DNA of 64,000 nt, from positions 1-64,000 of the forward strand of contig NZ_BNBM01000003.1 of assembly GCF_014655715.1 (NCBI RefSeq). The letters are read 5' to 3'. Origin of the DNA: Streptomyces lanatus (lineage in GTDB: Bacteria; Actinomycetota; Actinomycetes; Streptomycetales; Streptomycetaceae). Shown here piece by piece: positions 63,014 through 64,000 of this stretch; within the stretch, counting starts at the first letter, position 1; each line of letters starts with the position of its first letter. Both the position numbers and the translations under genes were made by a program. Below the pieces are notes generated by a model. That model worked only from the letters and a program-made list of their open reading frames with translations, was not told the DNA's origin and made no database searches.

Positions 63014-63052
63014 ACAGACGACGGTCAGCCGCCACACAACAAACCATGGCAA

Positions 63053-63091
63053 CCCGGTCCGCGCGTCACTGCGGTGCACACGCGGACCGGG
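63053..63091. terminator. Hairpin past the 63108 gene
   Basis: CCCGGTCCGCG (63053-63063) pairs perfectly with CGCGGACCGGG (63081-63091) across a 17-base loop. It begins 17 bases beyond the stop at 63108. Confidence 0.55.
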
Positions 63092-63107
63092 GCCGATCAG
63101 GGGCCGC

Positions 63108-63527
63108 TCAGCCGACGCCGCTAAGTTCCTGCGGCTCAGCCTGCGCAGCAACATGCGCATCCATCCGCTCCGCAGCCAGAATCGCCGCAGCGGTATCCGC
63201 CCGAGACGCCGCGACAACCAGCGCCCGCCCGGCAAGGGCATGCGCGCGACGATGCAGGGCCGCGAGCTTCGAGTCGCCGGTCGTCGACGTCCGGACCGGC
63301 GTCGTCCCACCCCGCAGCCGGGCCACCTGCTCGGCGAGCCGCTCGGCGGCCGCGTCGAGGTCGGTGGACGGTTCGAGCGAGCGCAGCGCATCCGTGACGG
63401 TGAGCAGCGCCGCGAGATGCCCGGCGAGCTGGATGTCCAGCTCCTCCTCGCGCGAGCGGTGCGGGAAGTCGGACGTGGTGCCGGCCATCGTGCTGTGGAC
63501 CGACTTGGTTCGGATCGGTTCGTACAT
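63108..63527 (-). CDS. Small Ala-rich helical protein under an operator-controlled promoter
   Basis: A 139-residue soluble protein. It begins MYEPIRTKSVHSTMAG, then forms long helices rich in Ala, Leu, Asp and Arg (LDIQLAGHLAALLTVTDALRS, AALHRRAHALAGRALVVAASRADTAAAILAAERMD). No cysteine or metal motif is seen. I recall the N-terminal phrase from conserved streptomycete hypotheticals but know no function. A good ribosome-binding site AGGAGG precedes the ATG at 8 bases, and its promoter holds a Fur-like palindrome. Confidence 0.78.
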   Translation of the reverse strand: MYEPIRTKSVHSTMAGTTSDFPHRSREEELDIQLAGHLAALLTVTDALRSLEPSTDLDAAAERLAEQVARLRGGTTPVRTSTTGDSKLAALHRRAHALAGRALVVAASRADTAAAILAAERMDAHVAAQAEPQELSGVG

Positions 63528-63559
63528 GGGGATGGCCTCCTGTGCGCTGACAGGAAACC

Positions 63560-63588
63560 ATCCTAGCTTAGATTCAGTCTAAAGTTGA
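63560..63588 (-). promoter_or_regulatory. Promoter with Fur/PerR-like operator for the 63108 gene
   Basis: On the minus strand: TCAACT (63588-63583), 17 bases, TAGGAT (63565-63560). The spacer contains the near-perfect palindrome TTAGATTCAGTCTAA (63568-63582), 7-base arms with one mismatched pair. The site resembles Fur-family boxes (FurA, CatR, PerR type), so the gene may answer to peroxide or metal. The regulator is not encoded here. Confidence 0.6.
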
Positions 63589-63625
63589 GCGCTTCGCAAA
63601 ACAGGACTCGTCCGCCTACGCAGGG

Positions 63626-64000
63626 TCACGGCTGGCCGTACCCGTCCAGGAACCGCCCGATCCGGCCCACCGCGTCCCGCAGGTCCGTGACCGTCGGCAG
63701 CGTCACCACCCGGAAGTGATCCGACTCCGGCCAGTTGAAGCCGCTGCCCTGCACCACCATGATCTTCTCGCGCCGCAGCAGGTCCAGGACCATCTGGCGG
63801 TCGTCCTTGATCTTGAAGACCTTGGGGTCGAGGCGCGGGAAGAGATACAGCGCCCCCTTCGGCCGTACACAGGTCACGCCGGGGATCTGCGTGAGCAGCT
63901 CATAGGCGACGTCCATCTGCTCCTTCAGCCGCCCGCCGGGCAGCACCAGGTCATTGATGGTCTGGCGCCCGCTGAGCGCGGCGACCACCCCGTGCTGACC
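63626..64000 (-). CDS. Class I aminotransferase, C-terminal fragment (alanine aminotransferase type)
   Basis: The last 124 codons of a PLP aminotransferase that continues past the window edge. Visible are SGRQTINDLVLPGGRLKEQ, the GALYLFPRLD segment found in AlaA-type enzymes and the substrate-carboxylate arginine in DHFRVVTLPTVTDL. The usual protein is about 400 residues, so roughly 70 per cent lies outside. The pairing GALYLFP with FRVVTLP favours AlaA/AlaT (pyruvate-glutamate) over aspartate aminotransferase, but the call is by motif only. Confidence 0.85.
   Translation of the reverse strand, partial: GQHGVVAALSGRQTINDLVLPGGRLKEQMDVAYELLTQIPGVTCVRPKGALYLFPRLDPKVFKIKDDRQMVLDLLRREKIMVVQGSGFNWPESDHFRVVTLPTVTDLRDAVGRIGRFLDGYGQP

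Noticed and set aside
1..64000. Search for tRNA, rRNA, CRISPR arrays, transposases, integrases and att sites
   Set aside because: None seen in any intergenic region on either strand; the accessory features are decayed genes and short repeats only.

Overview
The window is a 64 kb piece of a high-GC actinobacterial chromosome, almost certainly Streptomyces. The base composition, strong G/C third-position bias, GTG and TTG starts, mycothiol chemistry (Mca), an LAxTG-type cell-wall anchor, an MmpB-type small membrane protein, and GGAAT-N18-GTT (SigR-type) promoters all point that way. From memory, the order of housekeeping genes (acyl-CoA carboxylase block, cya, hutH, msrA, trans-sulfuration enzyme, threonine dehydratase, greA, mca, pckG) follows the Streptomyces coelicolor core around SCO4921-SCO4980; this was not checked against a database. 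I see no rRNA, tRNA, CRISPR array, prophage or transposase.

Layout. 1-6 kb: acyl-CoA carboxylase block (start of the biotin-carboxylase alpha chain, maf, mmpB, a GDSL hydrolase, epsilon and beta carboxylase subunits, and divergent biotin ligase). 6-12 kb: adenylate cyclase, enoyl-CoA hydratase, a GAF-GGDEF diguanylate cyclase and a probably leaderless hutH. 12-21 kb: envelope genes (lipoprotein, LADTG-anchored protein, L,D-transpeptidase, MacB-like ABC exporter, secreted subtilisin). 20.6-24.3 kb: an ECF41-type sigma factor with a YceI protein, an antibiotic-monooxygenase/truncated-haemoglobin chimera, an SDR/epimerase and a VOC protein. 24.3-35.5 kb: accessory and metabolic genes, including alcohol dehydrogenase with a divergent XRE regulator, two decayed genes (a FecCD permease and a nitrilase), msrA, trans-sulfuration enzyme, an ECF-like sigma with a coupled membrane partner, MarR and threonine dehydratase. 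35.5-43.2 kb: DrrAB-type exporter, greA, mca and a large STAND/TPR ATPase. 43.4-52.2 kb: a DUF255 thioredoxin-fold protein and a four-gene, start-stop-overlapped operon (processive GT2, GT39, GT2-GtrA, copper radical oxidase). 52.2-58.2 kb: Mut7-C protein, MFS exporter with TetR, haemolysin-III protein and pckG. 58.4-62.9 kb: a minus-strand operon of two solute-binding-type proteins (one fused to a VWA domain), a TelA protein and an XpaC-like membrane protein. The window ends with a small regulated gene and the 3' end of a class I aminotransferase.

How the genes work together. (1) The ECF41 sigma gene and the YceI gene share a symmetric divergent promoter: CCTCACA-N16-CGTC occurs on both strands. 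The same architecture (CGTCACA-N16-CGTC) precedes the SDR/epimerase gene 2.3 kb away, so a small sigma regulon is readable from sequence. (2) msrA and mca, both thiol-oxidative stress genes, each carry a SigR-type promoter. (3) The glycosyltransferase/copper-oxidase operon looks like a complete unit to polymerise, decorate and oxidise an extracellular glycan. (4) The SBP/TelA/SBP-VWA/XpaC-like operon looks like a poorly described envelope-stress system. (5) Two 54-bp copies of one dispersed intergenic repeat (51/54 identical) lie 46 kb apart in the same orientation.
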